A DNA stretch of 64,000 nt from MFD01275-c22 sp963705885 (GTDB lineage: Bacteria > Actinomycetota > Actinomycetes > JACCUZ01). This document shows, piece after piece, positions 25,719 to 34,819 of this stretch; the first letter of the stretch is position 1; each line of letters begins with the position of its first letter. The translations under genes and the position numbers were made by a program. The notes beneath the pieces are model-generated. The model had not been told where the DNA came from. It worked only from the letters and a program-made list of their open reading frames with translations, and did not search any database. Where the stretch lies: assembly GCA_963705885.1 (NCBI GenBank), contig OY970120.1, forward strand, positions 3,162,001 to 3,226,000, read 5' to 3'.

Positions 25719-26693
25719 GTGCCGGTGACCGACACCGTGCGGAGGAAGGACGCGGTCTCTCCGCAGACGCTGGCCGCTGCGCCGGGGCTGGCGCTCGCGG
25801 TGGGCTGCGCGGCTGGGGCCGTCGTCGGTGGTGCGCTCGGTGTGATCGTCATGGCCGGCGCCAGCGCCGACGACGACTGGGCGGCCGTCGGCGCGCTCGT
25901 CGCCGGCGCCGCTGTGGGAGCTCTGGTCGCCGTCGGGGTGTACGTCGCGGCCCTCGTCGCTGCCGCTCGCCGGCTGTTCCCGCCCGGTCGGCGCGCCCGG
26001 CCGGTGCTGCACACGCTGACCGGGCAGACCGCTGTCGCCGCCTACGGGGCGGCTCTTCTCGCGGTGCTTCGACCGAGCTCCATGGGCTGGACGGTTCTGG
26101 TGGTGCTGCTGACGGCCGGCGCTGCCGCCTGCGCTCCGGCTGCCTTCGTCTGGTCCGGCACATCGGGCCGACCGCGCCGGATCGCGATCGCCGCGGTGCT
26201 GGTGCCCACGCTGCTGGGCGGCGGGGTCGTCGCCGGGACCAACACCGCCGCGGAGGTACGCACCGGACGGGTCGCGGCCGACCTGCCTCTCGTCCTGTTC
26301 GACAGGTCGACCGACTTCCCGCTGTCACCGGCGCAGTCGCGGACCGTCGCCGTCCCGGCCGCGGCCGGCACCGCAGTCAGGACCAGCAACCCGGCCAGCA
26401 CTGACCCCGACACCGCGCCCGCGCGTCTGCCGACCATCTCGTTCCCCTCCCCGGGCCCGAGGCCGGGCACCTGCCCCGATCATGGCCCACCAGCCGGCGC
26501 ACGTCACGGGCCGGGACGGGCGATGCGGCACATCGGCAGGCCTCTGACGCGGGAAGCCCCGGTCTCACGGCGAGACCGGGACTTCCGTGGGCGAGGGGCT
26601 CAGCCCACGTCGAACCGGTCGAGGTTCATCACCTTGTCCCACGCGGCCACGAAGTCGCGCACGAACTTCTGCTGCGCGTCGTCGCTCGCGTAG
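25719..26693 (+). CDS. Multi-pass membrane protein, C-terminus suspect (possibly truncated/frameshifted)
   Basis: The reading frame encodes 324 residues. The first ~175 contain five hydrophobic segments (about 22-48, 55-85, 103-118, 123-146 and 156-173), with good GGAGG 7 nt before the GTG at 25719. From about residue 195 the sequence becomes Pro/Arg/Ser-rich and unlike a membrane protein. It runs through a hairpin (26552-26586) and 94 bp into the 3' end of katG on the other strand. The plausible genuine part is therefore ~25719-26320, and the natural end may have been lost by deletion or frameshift. No family is recognised. Confidence 0.5.
   Translation: MPVTDTVRRKDAVSPQTLAAAPGLALAVGCAAGAVVGGALGVIVMAGASADDDWAAVGALVAGAAVGALVAVGVYVAALVAAARRLFPPGRRARPVLHTLTGQTAVAAYGAALLAVLRPSSMGWTVLVVLLTAGAAACAPAAFVWSGTSGRPRRIAIAAVLVPTLLGGGVVAGTNTAAEVRTGRVAADLPLVLFDRSTDFPLSPAQSRTVAVPAAAGTAVRTSNPASTDPDTAPARLPTISFPSPGPRPGTCPDHGPPAGARHGPGRAMRHIGRPLTREAPVSRRDRDFRGRGAQPTSNRSRFITLSHAATKSRTNFCCASSLA
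26042..26437 (-). pseudogene. Possible remnant of a secreted-protein gene, antisense to the membrane-protein frame
   Basis: On the minus strand an ATG at 26437 is preceded by a strong GGGGAGGGG and followed by a textbook Sec signal peptide: MVGRR, a hydrophobic core, then VPAAAGTA. The next ~20 residues (DCAGDSGKSVDLS) read like a normal mature protein. After ~26300 the frame is antisense to the plus-strand membrane-protein gene and becomes Arg/Pro/Thr-rich. This looks like the 5' end of one gene joined head-on to the truncated 3' end of another, but chance cannot be excluded. Confidence 0.3.
26552..26586. terminator. Hairpin downstream of katG
   Basis: Arms GGAAGCCCCGGTCTC and GAGACCGGGACTTCC (one mismatch) with a 5-nt loop lie 14 bp beyond the katG stop codon. 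This is the expected place for the furA-katG terminator. Confidence 0.6.
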
Positions 26694-28834
26694 ACCTCGG
26701 AGACGGCGCGCAGCTCGGAGTTCGAGCCGAAGACGAGGTCGACGCGGCTGCCCGTCCAGCGGACCTCGCCCGTGGCACGGTCACGGCCCTCGTAGGTCTC
26801 TGCGTCCTCGGACGTCGACGTCCACTCCGTCTCCATGTCGAGGAGGTTGACGAAGAAGTCGTTCGTCAGTGTCCCCGGCGCCGAGGTGAGCACGCCGACT
26901 GTCGACGACGCGGTGTTGGCACCCAGCACCCGCAGGCCGCCCACGAGGACCGTCATCTCGGGCGCGCTGAGGGTCAGCAGGTTCGCGCGGTCGACGAGCA
27001 GGTTCTCGGCCGGCAGGCGGTGACCCTTCCCGAGGTAGTTGCGGAAGCCGTCAGCGGTCGGCTCGAGCGGGGCGAACGCCTCGACGTCGGTCTGCTCCTG
27101 CGAGGCGTCCGTGCGGCCCGGGGTGAACGGCACCCGGACGTCGTGGCCGGCGTCCGACGCGGCCTTCTCGACGCCCGCGCAGCCCGCGAGCACGATCAGG
27201 TCGGCGAGCGAGATCCGCTTGCCGCCGGTCTGCGCCCCGTTGAAGGTCTCCTGGACCCCCTCCAGGGTGCGCAGCACGGTCGCGAGCTGGTCGGGGTCGT
27301 TGACCTCCCAGCCGCTCTGCGGCTGGAGCCGGATCCGTGCCCCGTTGGCGCCGCCCCGCTTGTCGCTGCCGCGGAACGTCGACGCCGACGCCCACGCGGT
27401 GGAGACCAGCTGGGAGACCGGCAGCCCCGCCGCGAGGACCCGGGCCTTGAGGTCGGCGACGTCCGCGGCGTCGACCAGCTCGTGGTCGAGGGCGGGGACC
27501 GGGTCCTGCCACAGCAGCGTCTCCTGCGGGACCAGCGGGCCGAGGTAGCGCTCGATCGGCCCCATGTCGCGGTGGGTCAGCTTGAACCAGGCCCGGGCGA
27601 AGGCGTCCGCGAACTGGTCCGGGTTCTCGAGGAAGCGCCGCGAGATCGGCTCGTAGACCGGGTCGAACCGCAGGGCAAGGTCGGTCGTGAGCATCGTGGG
27701 AGGACGCGTGAGCGAGCCGTCCTCCGGGTCGGGCACGGTGCCTGCGCCGGCGCCGTCCTTCGGCTGCCACTGGTGGGCCCCGGCGGGGCTCGCCGTCAGC
27801 TCCCACTCGTAGCCGAACAGGTTCTCGAAGTAGCTGTTGCTCCACCGTGTCGGTGTCGAGGTCCAGGTGACTTCCAGGCCGCTGGTGATCGCGTCGCGGC
27901 CCTTCCCGCTGCCGAAGCTGTTCCTCCAGCCGAGGCCCTGCTCCTCCAGGCCGGCGCCCTCGGGCTCCGGGCCGACGTACTGGTTGGGGTCCGCCGCACC
28001 GTGGGTCTTGCCGAACGTGTGGCCGCCGGCGATCAGCGCGACGGTCTCCTCGTCGTTCATCGCCATCCGGGCGAACGTCTCGCGGATGTCGCGGGCGGAG
28101 GCGAGCGGGTCGGGGTTGCCGTTCGGGCCCTCGGGGTTGACGTAGATCAGACCCATCTGGACCGCGGCCAGGGGGCCCTCCAGCTCGCGGTCACCGGTGT
28201 AGCGGTCGTCGCCGAGCCACTCCGCCTCGGGACCCCAGTAGACGTCCTCGTCGGGCTCCCAGACGTCCTCGCGGCCGCCGGCGAAGCCGAACGTGGTGAA
28301 GCCCATCGTCTCCAGGGCCCGGTTGCCGGTGAAGACGAGGAGGTCGGCCCACGAGACCTTGTTGCCGTACTTCTTCTTGATCGGCCACAGCAGTCGCCGC
28401 GCCTTGTCGAGGTTCGCGTTGTCGGGCCAGCTGTTGAGCGGCGCGAAGCGCTGCATGCCCGCCCCCGCTCCGCCACGGCCGTCGGCGACGCGGTAGGTGC
28501 CCGCGGCGTGCCACGCCATCCGGATGAAGAAGGCGCCGTAGTGCCCGTAGTCGGCCGGCCACCAGTCCTGCGAGTCGGTCATGAGCGCGTCGACGTCCCG
28601 GGTCAGGGCGTCCAGGTCGAGGCCGGCGAAGGCCGCGGCGTAGTCGAAGTCGTCGTCCATCGGGTTGGCGACGGCCGGGTGCTTGCGCAGGATCTTGAGG
28701 TTGAGCTGGTCGGGCCACCAGTCGCGGTTCCCCGCGCCCTCGGTCGGGTGGTTGGGGACCCGGGCGACGGGGCAGCCGCCCTCGCTCTCCTCCGAGTTCA
28801 TGTCTCCGACGACGGCGTCGTGGTGCTGGGGCAT
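26600..28834 (-). CDS. katG: Catalase-peroxidase KatG
   Basis: A 744-residue bifunctional haem catalase-peroxidase that removes H2O2. The distal site RMAWHAAGTYR carries the Arg/Trp/His triad. LIYVNPEGPNG holds the tyrosine and RMAMND the methionine of the Met-Tyr-Trp adduct needed for catalase activity, and GGHTFGKTHGA holds the proximal haem His. The second, non-haem half is complete, and total length is normal. The ATG at 28834 has GGAAGGA upstream; a longer reading frame crosses the furA gene and is not credible. It lies 29 bp downstream of the Fur-family regulator, the standard actinobacterial furA-katG operon. Confidence 0.96.
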   Translation of the reverse strand: MPQHHDAVVGDMNSEESEGGCPVARVPNHPTEGAGNRDWWPDQLNLKILRKHPAVANPMDDDFDYAAAFAGLDLDALTRDVDALMTDSQDWWPADYGHYGAFFIRMAWHAAGTYRVADGRGGAGAGMQRFAPLNSWPDNANLDKARRLLWPIKKKYGNKVSWADLLVFTGNRALETMGFTTFGFAGGREDVWEPDEDVYWGPEAEWLGDDRYTGDRELEGPLAAVQMGLIYVNPEGPNGNPDPLASARDIRETFARMAMNDEETVALIAGGHTFGKTHGAADPNQYVGPEPEGAGLEEQGLGWRNSFGSGKGRDAITSGLEVTWTSTPTRWSNSYFENLFGYEWELTASPAGAHQWQPKDGAGAGTVPDPEDGSLTRPPTMLTTDLALRFDPVYEPISRRFLENPDQFADAFARAWFKLTHRDMGPIERYLGPLVPQETLLWQDPVPALDHELVDAADVADLKARVLAAGLPVSQLVSTAWASASTFRGSDKRGGANGARIRLQPQSGWEVNDPDQLATVLRTLEGVQETFNGAQTGGKRISLADLIVLAGCAGVEKAASDAGHDVRVPFTPGRTDASQEQTDVEAFAPLEPTADGFRNYLGKGHRLPAENLLVDRANLLTLSAPEMTVLVGGLRVLGANTASSTVGVLTSAPGTLTNDFFVNLLDMETEWTSTSEDAETYEGRDRATGEVRWTGSRVDLVFGSNSELRAVSEVYASDDAQQKFVRDFVAAWDKVMNLDRFDVG

Positions 28835-28863
28835 GACGTTCCTTCCGGTAGCAGACAGCGTGT

Positions 28864-29295
28864 TCAGGAGGCGGTGGCGGTGGAGCAGCCGGAGCAGAGC
28901 CCCCAGTAGACGACCTCGGCCTCGTCGATGGCGAAGCCTCCGTCGTCGGAGGCGGTCAGGCAGGGTGTGTCGCCGACGGCGCAGTCGACGTCGGCGATGA
29001 CGCCGCACGACCGGCACACGACGTGGTGGTGGTTGTCCGCGACGCGCGACTCGTAGCGGGCCACTGACCCCGCGGGCTGGATGCGCCGGACCAGGTCCGC
29101 AGCGGTGAGCGTCCGCAGCACGTTGTAGACGGCCTGGTGCGACACCGCGCCGAGGTTCTCGCGGACGGCACCCAGGATCGCGTCGGTGTCTGCGTGCGGG
29201 TGGTCGTGCACCGCAGCCAGCACCGCCACCCGGGGACGGGTCACGCGCAGGGCCGCGTCGCGCAGCATGCGCTCGTAGGTCTCCGTCACGGACAT
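28864..29295 (-). CDS. furA: Fur-family redox regulator FurA
   Basis: A 143-residue Fur-family repressor. The N-terminal winged helix (LRVTRPRVAVLAAV, then SHQAVYNVLRTLTAADLVRR) is followed by the HHHVVCRSCGVIADVDC metal-binding region; GLCSGCS supplies a second CxxC. In mycobacteria and streptomycetes FurA represses its own gene and katG and is released by peroxide, and the same arrangement is seen here. The start is the ATG at 29295. A conserved-looking operator/promoter lies 17-39 bp upstream. Confidence 0.93.
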   Translation of the reverse strand: MSVTETYERMLRDAALRVTRPRVAVLAAVHDHPHADTDAILGAVRENLGAVSHQAVYNVLRTLTAADLVRRIQPAGSVARYESRVADNHHHVVCRSCGVIADVDCAVGDTPCLTASDDGGFAIDEAEVVYWGLCSGCSTATAS

Positions 29296-29311
29296 CGCCC
29301 CGAGCCTCGCC

Positions 29312-29334
29312 CATGATCTGGAACCAGTCAAGTT
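29312..29334 (-). promoter_or_regulatory. furA-katG promoter/operator
   Basis: On the minus strand AACTTGACTGGTTCCAGAT contains a -35-like TTGACT (29326-29331) and the TTGACTnnTTCCA core that I recall from actinobacterial furA promoters. It lies 17-39 bp ahead of the furA ATG. FurA autoregulation at this site is inferred by analogy. Confidence 0.5.
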
Positions 29335-29360
29335 TTGGTGGGGCTGCGGGCACGCTTCCC

Positions 29361-30140
29361 CTACGGGGACCTCGCCAGCCGGCCGAGCCGGCCGGCTGCT
29401 CCGCGTTCCACGGGAGGCCCGTGACCGACGAGGATGACCTCCGGCTCGAGATCGGCGAGCGTGCGCACGGAGTCCGCCGCCGCCCGCTCGTCCTCGGTGA
29501 ACTGCGGGTTCGACCCGGTGAGGCGGCCGTCGTTGTTCAGCGCGTCGCCGGCGACGAGCACGCGGGTGCCGGGGTCGAAGACGGCGACGTGACCTGCCGT
29601 GTGACCCGGCGTGGCCACGACCTGGAGCCCGAACACGTCGTCGCCGTCGCCCACCTCGCGGAGGCGGCGCGGCGAGTCGATGTCGTCGATGTCCGGGGCG
29701 CCGGCGTACAGCGTCGCCGACGCGGCGAGGTCCGCGACGTCGCCGAGGCTGCCCACGTGGTCGGGGTGCTTGTGGGTCAGGACGACGTGCCGCACGCCGG
29801 CCCACCCCGGGCCCGCCTCGTCGAGCACGTCCCCTATCCGGTCGGCACTGCCCCCGACACCGGTGTCGACCAACAGCGCCTCCCGCCCCCGCACGAGCAC
29901 GTAGGCGGAGACGAACCCGAGGTCCACGCGCGACCAGGCGACGGCAGGTACGTCCGCCGGGCTGCTGCTCGGCGCCTCGGGCGTGGGCCCGGTCGGCTCG
30001 GGTTCCGACGTACGGCCGCTGTCGGACGCGCCGTCCTCCTCGCCCGCGGAGCTGCAGGCGGCCGTCCCCAGGACGGCCATGGCGAGGACTCCGCGGCCGG
30101 CCCGGGCGAGGAACAGCCGCCGTCCGATGAGCTCGCCCAT
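29361..30140 (-). CDS. MBL-fold metallohydrolase, exported lipoprotein
   Basis: A 259-residue protein. The N-terminus has a twin-arginine GRRLFLARAGRG, a hydrophobic stretch and a TAAC lipobox (Cys ~29), so it is a likely Tat-exported lipoprotein, followed by an acidic/Pro/Ser linker. The metallo-beta-lactamase domain has LTHKHPDHVGS (HxHxDH), TPGHTAGHV, VAGDAL and VGHGPP, so both metal sites appear complete. It is of the general glyoxalase-II-like hydrolase type; the substrate is unknown. The ATG at 30140 was chosen for the signal peptide, as a much longer frame has no features. Confidence 0.85.
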   Translation of the reverse strand: MGELIGRRLFLARAGRGVLAMAVLGTAACSSAGEEDGASDSGRTSEPEPTGPTPEAPSSSPADVPAVAWSRVDLGFVSAYVLVRGREALLVDTGVGGSADRIGDVLDEAGPGWAGVRHVVLTHKHPDHVGSLGDVADLAASATLYAGAPDIDDIDSPRRLREVGDGDDVFGLQVVATPGHTAGHVAVFDPGTRVLVAGDALNNDGRLTGSNPQFTEDERAAADSVRTLADLEPEVILVGHGPPVERGAAGRLGRLARSP

Positions 30141-30293
30141 GTCACGACCGTGCGGTGCCCGCGGGACATCGTCAAGGGTGGCCGGCGTCGTCTGTGCCTC
30201 CCGCGACCCGCGCGTCCGTTCGGTACCGTGCAACCGACTCGGCGCCTCATGCGTAGGTAGGTACACGTCACCACGACCACGGGAGAGTCCGCC

Positions 30294-30875
30294 ATGCCGT
30301 CCGCACGCCGTCCCACCGCACTCGTCACCCTCGTGCTCGCCGCGTCCCTGGTGGGCGCCTCGCCCGCCGCTGCCGCGCCCTCGGTGAGCGCCGGCAACCT
30401 GGTCACCGCCGACGAGATGGCGCAAGGGAGCACGAGGGAGGGCTGGCGCGTGGTCAAGGCGCGCGGGCACTTCGACTGCGGTGCGTCGGCTGTCATGAGG
30501 ACCGGTGCGACGGACCGCGCACGGCGGTCCTACTCGTCGGACGCGGACGCCTCCGCCGTCGAGCTCGCCGCCGCCTTCAAGGGGAAGCAGCGGGCAGGGA
30601 AGGCGTTCAAGCGGGCGCTGTCGGCCGTCCGCACGTGCTTCGCACCGGACAACCCGGTGCGCGTCCGCGCGGACGAGGAGGTCGCGGGTCCCGGCCGCAT
30701 CCGGCTGGTCCAACTGTTCTTCCCGAGCAGGTGCTGCGGGTCGGACACGCACACGTTCGGGGTGCTCCGGCAGGGCAACCGCACGGCCCTCGTCGCCCTG
30801 GGGGAGATGGGCCGCAGCCCCGTCGGCCCGATGCGAGACGTGCTGAACGCGGCAAGCGCACGGCTAGGCCGCTGA
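30294..30875 (+). CDS. Secreted protein of unknown function (193 aa)
   Basis: A Sec signal peptide (residues 1-28, ending PAAAAPS) leads a compact domain of ~165 residues with four cysteines (HFDCGASA, RTCFAPD and the vicinal pair SRCCGSDTH). These could form two disulfides outside the cell. Its alternating beta-like pattern resembles small extracellular sensor-type domains, but I do not recognise the family. The ATG at 30294 has GGGAGAG upstream. Confidence 0.7.
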   Translation: MPSARRPTALVTLVLAASLVGASPAAAAPSVSAGNLVTADEMAQGSTREGWRVVKARGHFDCGASAVMRTGATDRARRSYSSDADASAVELAAAFKGKQRAGKAFKRALSAVRTCFAPDNPVRVRADEEVAGPGRIRLVQLFFPSRCCGSDTHTFGVLRQGNRTALVALGEMGRSPVGPMRDVLNAASARLGR

Positions 30876-30929
30876 CCAGCGACCCGGCGGACCTGCCGGC
30901 CTCCGGCCGACCGAACGCCAGGCGGGTCT

Positions 30930-32144
30930 TCACGTCGGTCGACGGCCGTCCGACCGGGTTCGTCCGGGCGTCGCCACCGCTGCGACGAGCCGGTCCAGCT
31001 CCTCGTCGGTGTTGTAGTAGTGGACCGAGGCACGCACGAGGTCCGGCAGCCCGCGGTGCTGCAGGTCCAGGCGGGCGTACTCGACGAGTGAGGTGCTCAC
31101 GTTCACGCGGTGCCGGTGCAGTCGGTGCTCGATGTCGTCGGCCGGTACACCGTCGACGGTGAACGTGACGATGCCGCAGCGGCGGACGCCCTGGTCGTGG
31201 ACCGTCACGCCGTCCAGGGCCGAGAGCCGCTCGCGCAGACGGGCGGCGAGGCCGGTGACGCGGGCCTCGATCTCCTCCAGGCCCCAGGACAGGGCGTAGT
31301 CCACGGCGACCCCGAGCCCGATCTTGGCGGCGTAGTTGGTCTCCCAGTTCTCGAAGCGCCGCGCGTCCGGGCGGATCTCGTAGCGGTCCGGAGCGGTCCA
31401 GGTGGCCGCGTGGAGGTCGAGGAAGGGTGGCTCGAGCTGGTCGATCAGGTCGCGGCGGACGTAGAGGAAGCCGGTTCCCCGGGGGCCGCGCAGGAACTTG
31501 CGCCCGGTCGCGGTGAGCATGTCGCACCCGATGCGCCGCACGTCGAGCGGAAGCTGGCCGATCGACTGGCAGGCGTCGAGCAGGAACGGGACGCCGGCCT
31601 CCCGGGTCACCGCGCCGACCTCCTCCGCGGGGTTCACCAGCCCGCCCTGGGTAGGCACGTGCGTGATCGCGACCAGCCGGACCGTGCCGTTGCCGTCGTT
31701 CAGGCGCCGCCGCAGGTCCAGGACGGAGACCTGGCCGGACTCGTCGTCGTCGATGACCTCGATGACGGCGCCGGTCCGGGCGGCGACCTGGAGGAAGGCG
31801 ATGACGTTGCTGGCGTACTCGGCACGCGCGGTCAGGATGCGGTCGCCGGGCGCGAACGTCATCCCGTAGAAGGCCATGTCCCAGGCTCGGGTGGCGTTCT
31901 CCACGACCGCGATCTCGTCCGGTCCGGCACCGATCAGCTCGGCCACGGCCGAGTAGGTCCGCTCCACCTGGTCGGCTGCGGCCGACGCGGCCTCGTAGCC
32001 ACCCATCTCGGCCTCACGGCGGAGGTGCGCGACCACGGCGTCGGTGACCTGGACGGGTGGGAGCGCGGCCCCCGCGTTGTTCAGGTGCGCGACGTGCGCA
32101 GTGCCGGGGGTGTCGTGGCGAGCCCGCTCGACGTCGAAGTCCAC
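30930..32144 (-). CDS. Class V aminotransferase (cysteine desulfurase-like)
   Basis: A 404-residue PLP enzyme. Conserved positions include HLNNAGAALPP at the N-terminus, ENATRAWDMAF, ITHVPTQGGLVNP, DACQSIGQLPLDV and the PLP lysine in TATGRKFLRGPRGTGFLYV. It resembles the isopenicillin-N-epimerase/ergothioneine-lyase/CsdB group. The desulfurase active-site Cys loop is not evident, so a lyase, epimerase or transaminase role is more likely. The substrate is unknown. The start is the GTG at 32144. No partner gene is adjacent. Confidence 0.82.
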   Translation of the reverse strand: MDFDVERARHDTPGTAHVAHLNNAGAALPPVQVTDAVVAHLRREAEMGGYEAASAAADQVERTYSAVAELIGAGPDEIAVVENATRAWDMAFYGMTFAPGDRILTARAEYASNVIAFLQVAARTGAVIEVIDDDESGQVSVLDLRRRLNDGNGTVRLVAITHVPTQGGLVNPAEEVGAVTREAGVPFLLDACQSIGQLPLDVRRIGCDMLTATGRKFLRGPRGTGFLYVRRDLIDQLEPPFLDLHAATWTAPDRYEIRPDARRFENWETNYAAKIGLGVAVDYALSWGLEEIEARVTGLAARLRERLSALDGVTVHDQGVRRCGIVTFTVDGVPADDIEHRLHRHRVNVSTSLVEYARLDLQHRGLPDLVRASVHYYNTDEELDRLVAAVATPGRTRSDGRRPT

Positions 32145-32277
32145 CGCTGCAACCTAACCGGGTCCCGGCGACCCACGGGGTCGCAGACATGTCGCAGCCG
32201 CGTCCTCGAGACCTGCCTCATGCCAGGCGCCCCTCGGAGTCCGCCGCTGCCTGACCTCCCGCAACCCGCCGCTACCG

Positions 32278-34081
32278 CTACTCGCAGGCGAGCACCCGAG
32301 CGACCGGCCGCCGGGACATCCACCGTGCCGGCAGGGCCGCCAGGGCCGCCGCCAGCAGCAGCGTCGCGGCGACAGCCGGAAGGACCCACACCAGCGGAGG
32401 CAGCTGGGCACCGTCGGCGCTGCCGTTGGCGGCGACGTACGCCAGCCGGAACACCAGCGCGCCGAGGGGGACGCCGACGACGGCCGCCGCCAGCGCCACC
32501 GTGACCTGGGAGGAGAAAACGATGGCCCCGGTCTGGCCTGGGGTGACCCCGACCGCCCGCAGGCGCGCGTGGTTCGCGGCGCCGTCCCGTGCGGCGAAGA
32601 CGGACACGATCAGCGCGTTCACCGCACCCAGGGCCAGCATCAACCCGGTCAGGCCGTAGACGAGCGCACGCAGCCGCGCGTCGGACACGGCCTGGGCATC
32701 GGCGAGGATGCCGACGTCGAGCAGCGGGCCCGCGGCGGGCGCCTCGGAGGTCGCGGTGCGCTCCACCTGGAAGGTGTGCTCCATCGCCAACGCGGCGACG
32801 ACCATGGACATCGCCAGGGCCAGGCTGGTCGTCGCGAGCGCGGCCTGGCGCGGCCGGCGCAGGACCGACCGCACGCCCAGCGCAACGGGGAGCGGCAGCC
32901 TCGCGGCCGTCGCCCAGCGACCGACGGTGGCACTGACCCTGCTGGGGCGCACGGCCGGCGCGAGTGCGCGCAGCGTGCTCGCCCGCGCGCCCCCGCACGG
33001 CCGGTGACACCGTCGCAACAGCGACGACCAGGGCGGCGACCGCACCGACCGCGCCCGCCGCCGCAGGCGTCACCGCCGGTGCGTCGGCGGCCGTCAGGAG
33101 GTTCGACGCGGGCGCGGCGACCACAGCCGCGAGCCGCGAGCCGGCGACGGCACCCGCGACGGTCGCGACCGCGGCCAGCGCCAGGTGCTCCAGGAACATC
33201 AACCGGGCGAGCTGGGACGGCGTCATCCCCACGGCCTTGAGGGTGCCGACCTGGCGAGCCTGCGCGGCCATGCGGCCGGCCACGAGGACGGCTACCGAGG
33301 CGACCGTCAGCAGGACCAGCAGTCCGCTCACCGTGACCAGCACGACCTGGGTGGTCCTGGACTCGGCGAGGGCGGAGGCGCGCAGCTCCTGCCAGGGCTC
33401 GAGCATCGTGCCGGCTCCCGGATCGCCGTGTGCGGCGGCGAAGGCCGGCGCCCCTGCCGGATCGGCGAGCCGCAGGGCCAGCTGGCTGCCTTGCAGCGCC
33501 GCGTCGGGGGCGAGCTCGGCGGCGAGCTCGGTCGACACCCAGGCCAGTCCGGGGCTGGTGAGCGGGTACGCGGCACGGGTGACGGTGACCGCGACGCCCC
33601 GGACCGTCAGCTCACGACCGGCCAGGGTGACTGTCGCCCCCACGGAGACTCCGAGAGCGTCGGCGAAGCTCCGCTCGAGCACGACGCCGCTGCCGCCCAC
33701 CCAACGGCCCGCCGCCACCCGGGGCTGGTCCACGGCGGCGGGTGCGGCACCGCGGCCGATGACGGTCACGTCCTGGTGCCGGGAACCGACCTCCCCCCTC
33801 ACGAAGAGCACCGGCCACGGGCCCGCCGACGCGATGACGCCGGATGCCTGCCGCAGCCGGGGCAGGGCCGCGCCGTCGGGCCCCGAGCTGACCAGGACGT
33901 GCGGGCCACGGGTCACCTGCTGGGTCCGGTCCCACGGCGCGCGGGCTGCGGCGTCGAGAGCGACCGCGGTGCTCACCGTCGTCGTCGCCGTGCACAGCGC
34001 GGCCAGCATGAGCAACGCCGCCGAAGGCCGACGGCGCAGGTTCCGCCACGCGAGCCGAGCCAGTGCCGCGGACGCAGCCAC
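32278..34081 (-). pseudogene. ABC transporter permease (FtsX/MacB type), frameshifted
   Basis: The N-terminal part (34081 to ~33000) has a membrane anchor (AALLMLAALCTATTTVSTAV), a periplasmic domain and an FtsX block (VSGLLVLLTVASVAVLVAGR, then VGTLKAVGMTPSQLARLMF). The C-terminal part (~33000 to 32278) continues in a different frame with a second FtsX block (ARLRAVGVTPGQTGAIVF) and four further membrane segments. The join falls at a run of five C's (32990-32994): removing one base restores VSPAVRG-ARASTLRALAPA. It starts 3 bp after the ATPase gene and belongs to the PadR-controlled operon. It may be a true lesion or a homopolymer error. Confidence 0.8.
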
Positions 34082-34084
34082 CCG

Positions 34085-34819
34085 TCAGCCCTCCAGGCCC
34101 ACGAGGCGCGCGACCGCTGACGCCGACCCGGGCAGCGAGCCCAACAGGGTCTCCTCCACGATCCGCCCGTCGCGCATCGTGAGCAGTCGGCTGGCCGTCG
34201 TGGCGACCCGAGGGTCGTGCGTGACCAGCAGCATCGCCTGCCCGGCATCGCGCAGCTCGGCCAGGAGCGCCAGGATCTCCCCGGTCGCCCGGCTGTCGAG
34301 GCTTCCGGTCGGCTCGTCGGCGAGCAGCAGCGTGGGGCGGTTGACCAGCGCCCGGGCGAGCGCGACCCGCTGCTGCTGCCCCCCGGCCAGGCGGTGCGGC
34401 ATCTGCGCCGCACGGTCGACGACCCCGAGCCGGTCCAGCAGCCCGAGTGCCGCACGCCGCGCCTCCCGCGCGGAGGTGCCGAGCAGGAGTGCCGGCAGCT
34501 CGACGTTCTCCAGAGCGGTCAGCTCGTCGACGAGGTGGAAGGCCTGGAACACGAAGCCGACGTGACGCCGGCGCACCCTGGCCCACTGGGTCTGGGACAT
34601 GTCGTGCACCGCACGGCCGGCCAGGACCAGCTCGCCGGCATCGGGGCGCTCCAGGCCGCCGAGCAGGTGGAGCAGCGTCGACTTGCCACAGCCGCTGGGC
34701 CCCATGACCGAGACGGTCTCGCCCGGCTCGACGACCAGGTCCACCGTGTCGACCGCCCGGACGGCGGTGCCGTCCGCGGCGTACGCCTTGGTCAGGCCAC
34801 GCGCCTCGATGACGTTCAC
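34085..34819 (-). CDS. ABC transporter ATP-binding protein (MacB/LolD type)
   Basis: A 244-residue ATPase with Walker A GPSGCGKST, Q-loop region VFQAFHLVDELTALENVELP, signature LAGGQQQRVALARAL, Walker B LLLADEPTGSLD and the H-loop in LLVTHDPR. The LVDELTALENVELP block is typical of ATPases that pair with FtsX-like permeases. It overlaps the PadR gene by 4 bp (ATGA) and precedes the frameshifted permease by 3 bp, forming a three-gene operon. Export of a lipid, peptide or antibiotic-like compound is inferred from family. Confidence 0.9.
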   Translation of the reverse strand: MNVIEARGLTKAYAADGTAVRAVDTVDLVVEPGETVSVMGPSGCGKSTLLHLLGGLERPDAGELVLAGRAVHDMSQTQWARVRRRHVGFVFQAFHLVDELTALENVELPALLLGTSAREARRAALGLLDRLGVVDRAAQMPHRLAGGQQQRVALARALVNRPTLLLADEPTGSLDSRATGEILALLAELRDAGQAMLLVTHDPRVATTASRLLTMRDGRIVEETLLGSLPGSASAVARLVGLEG

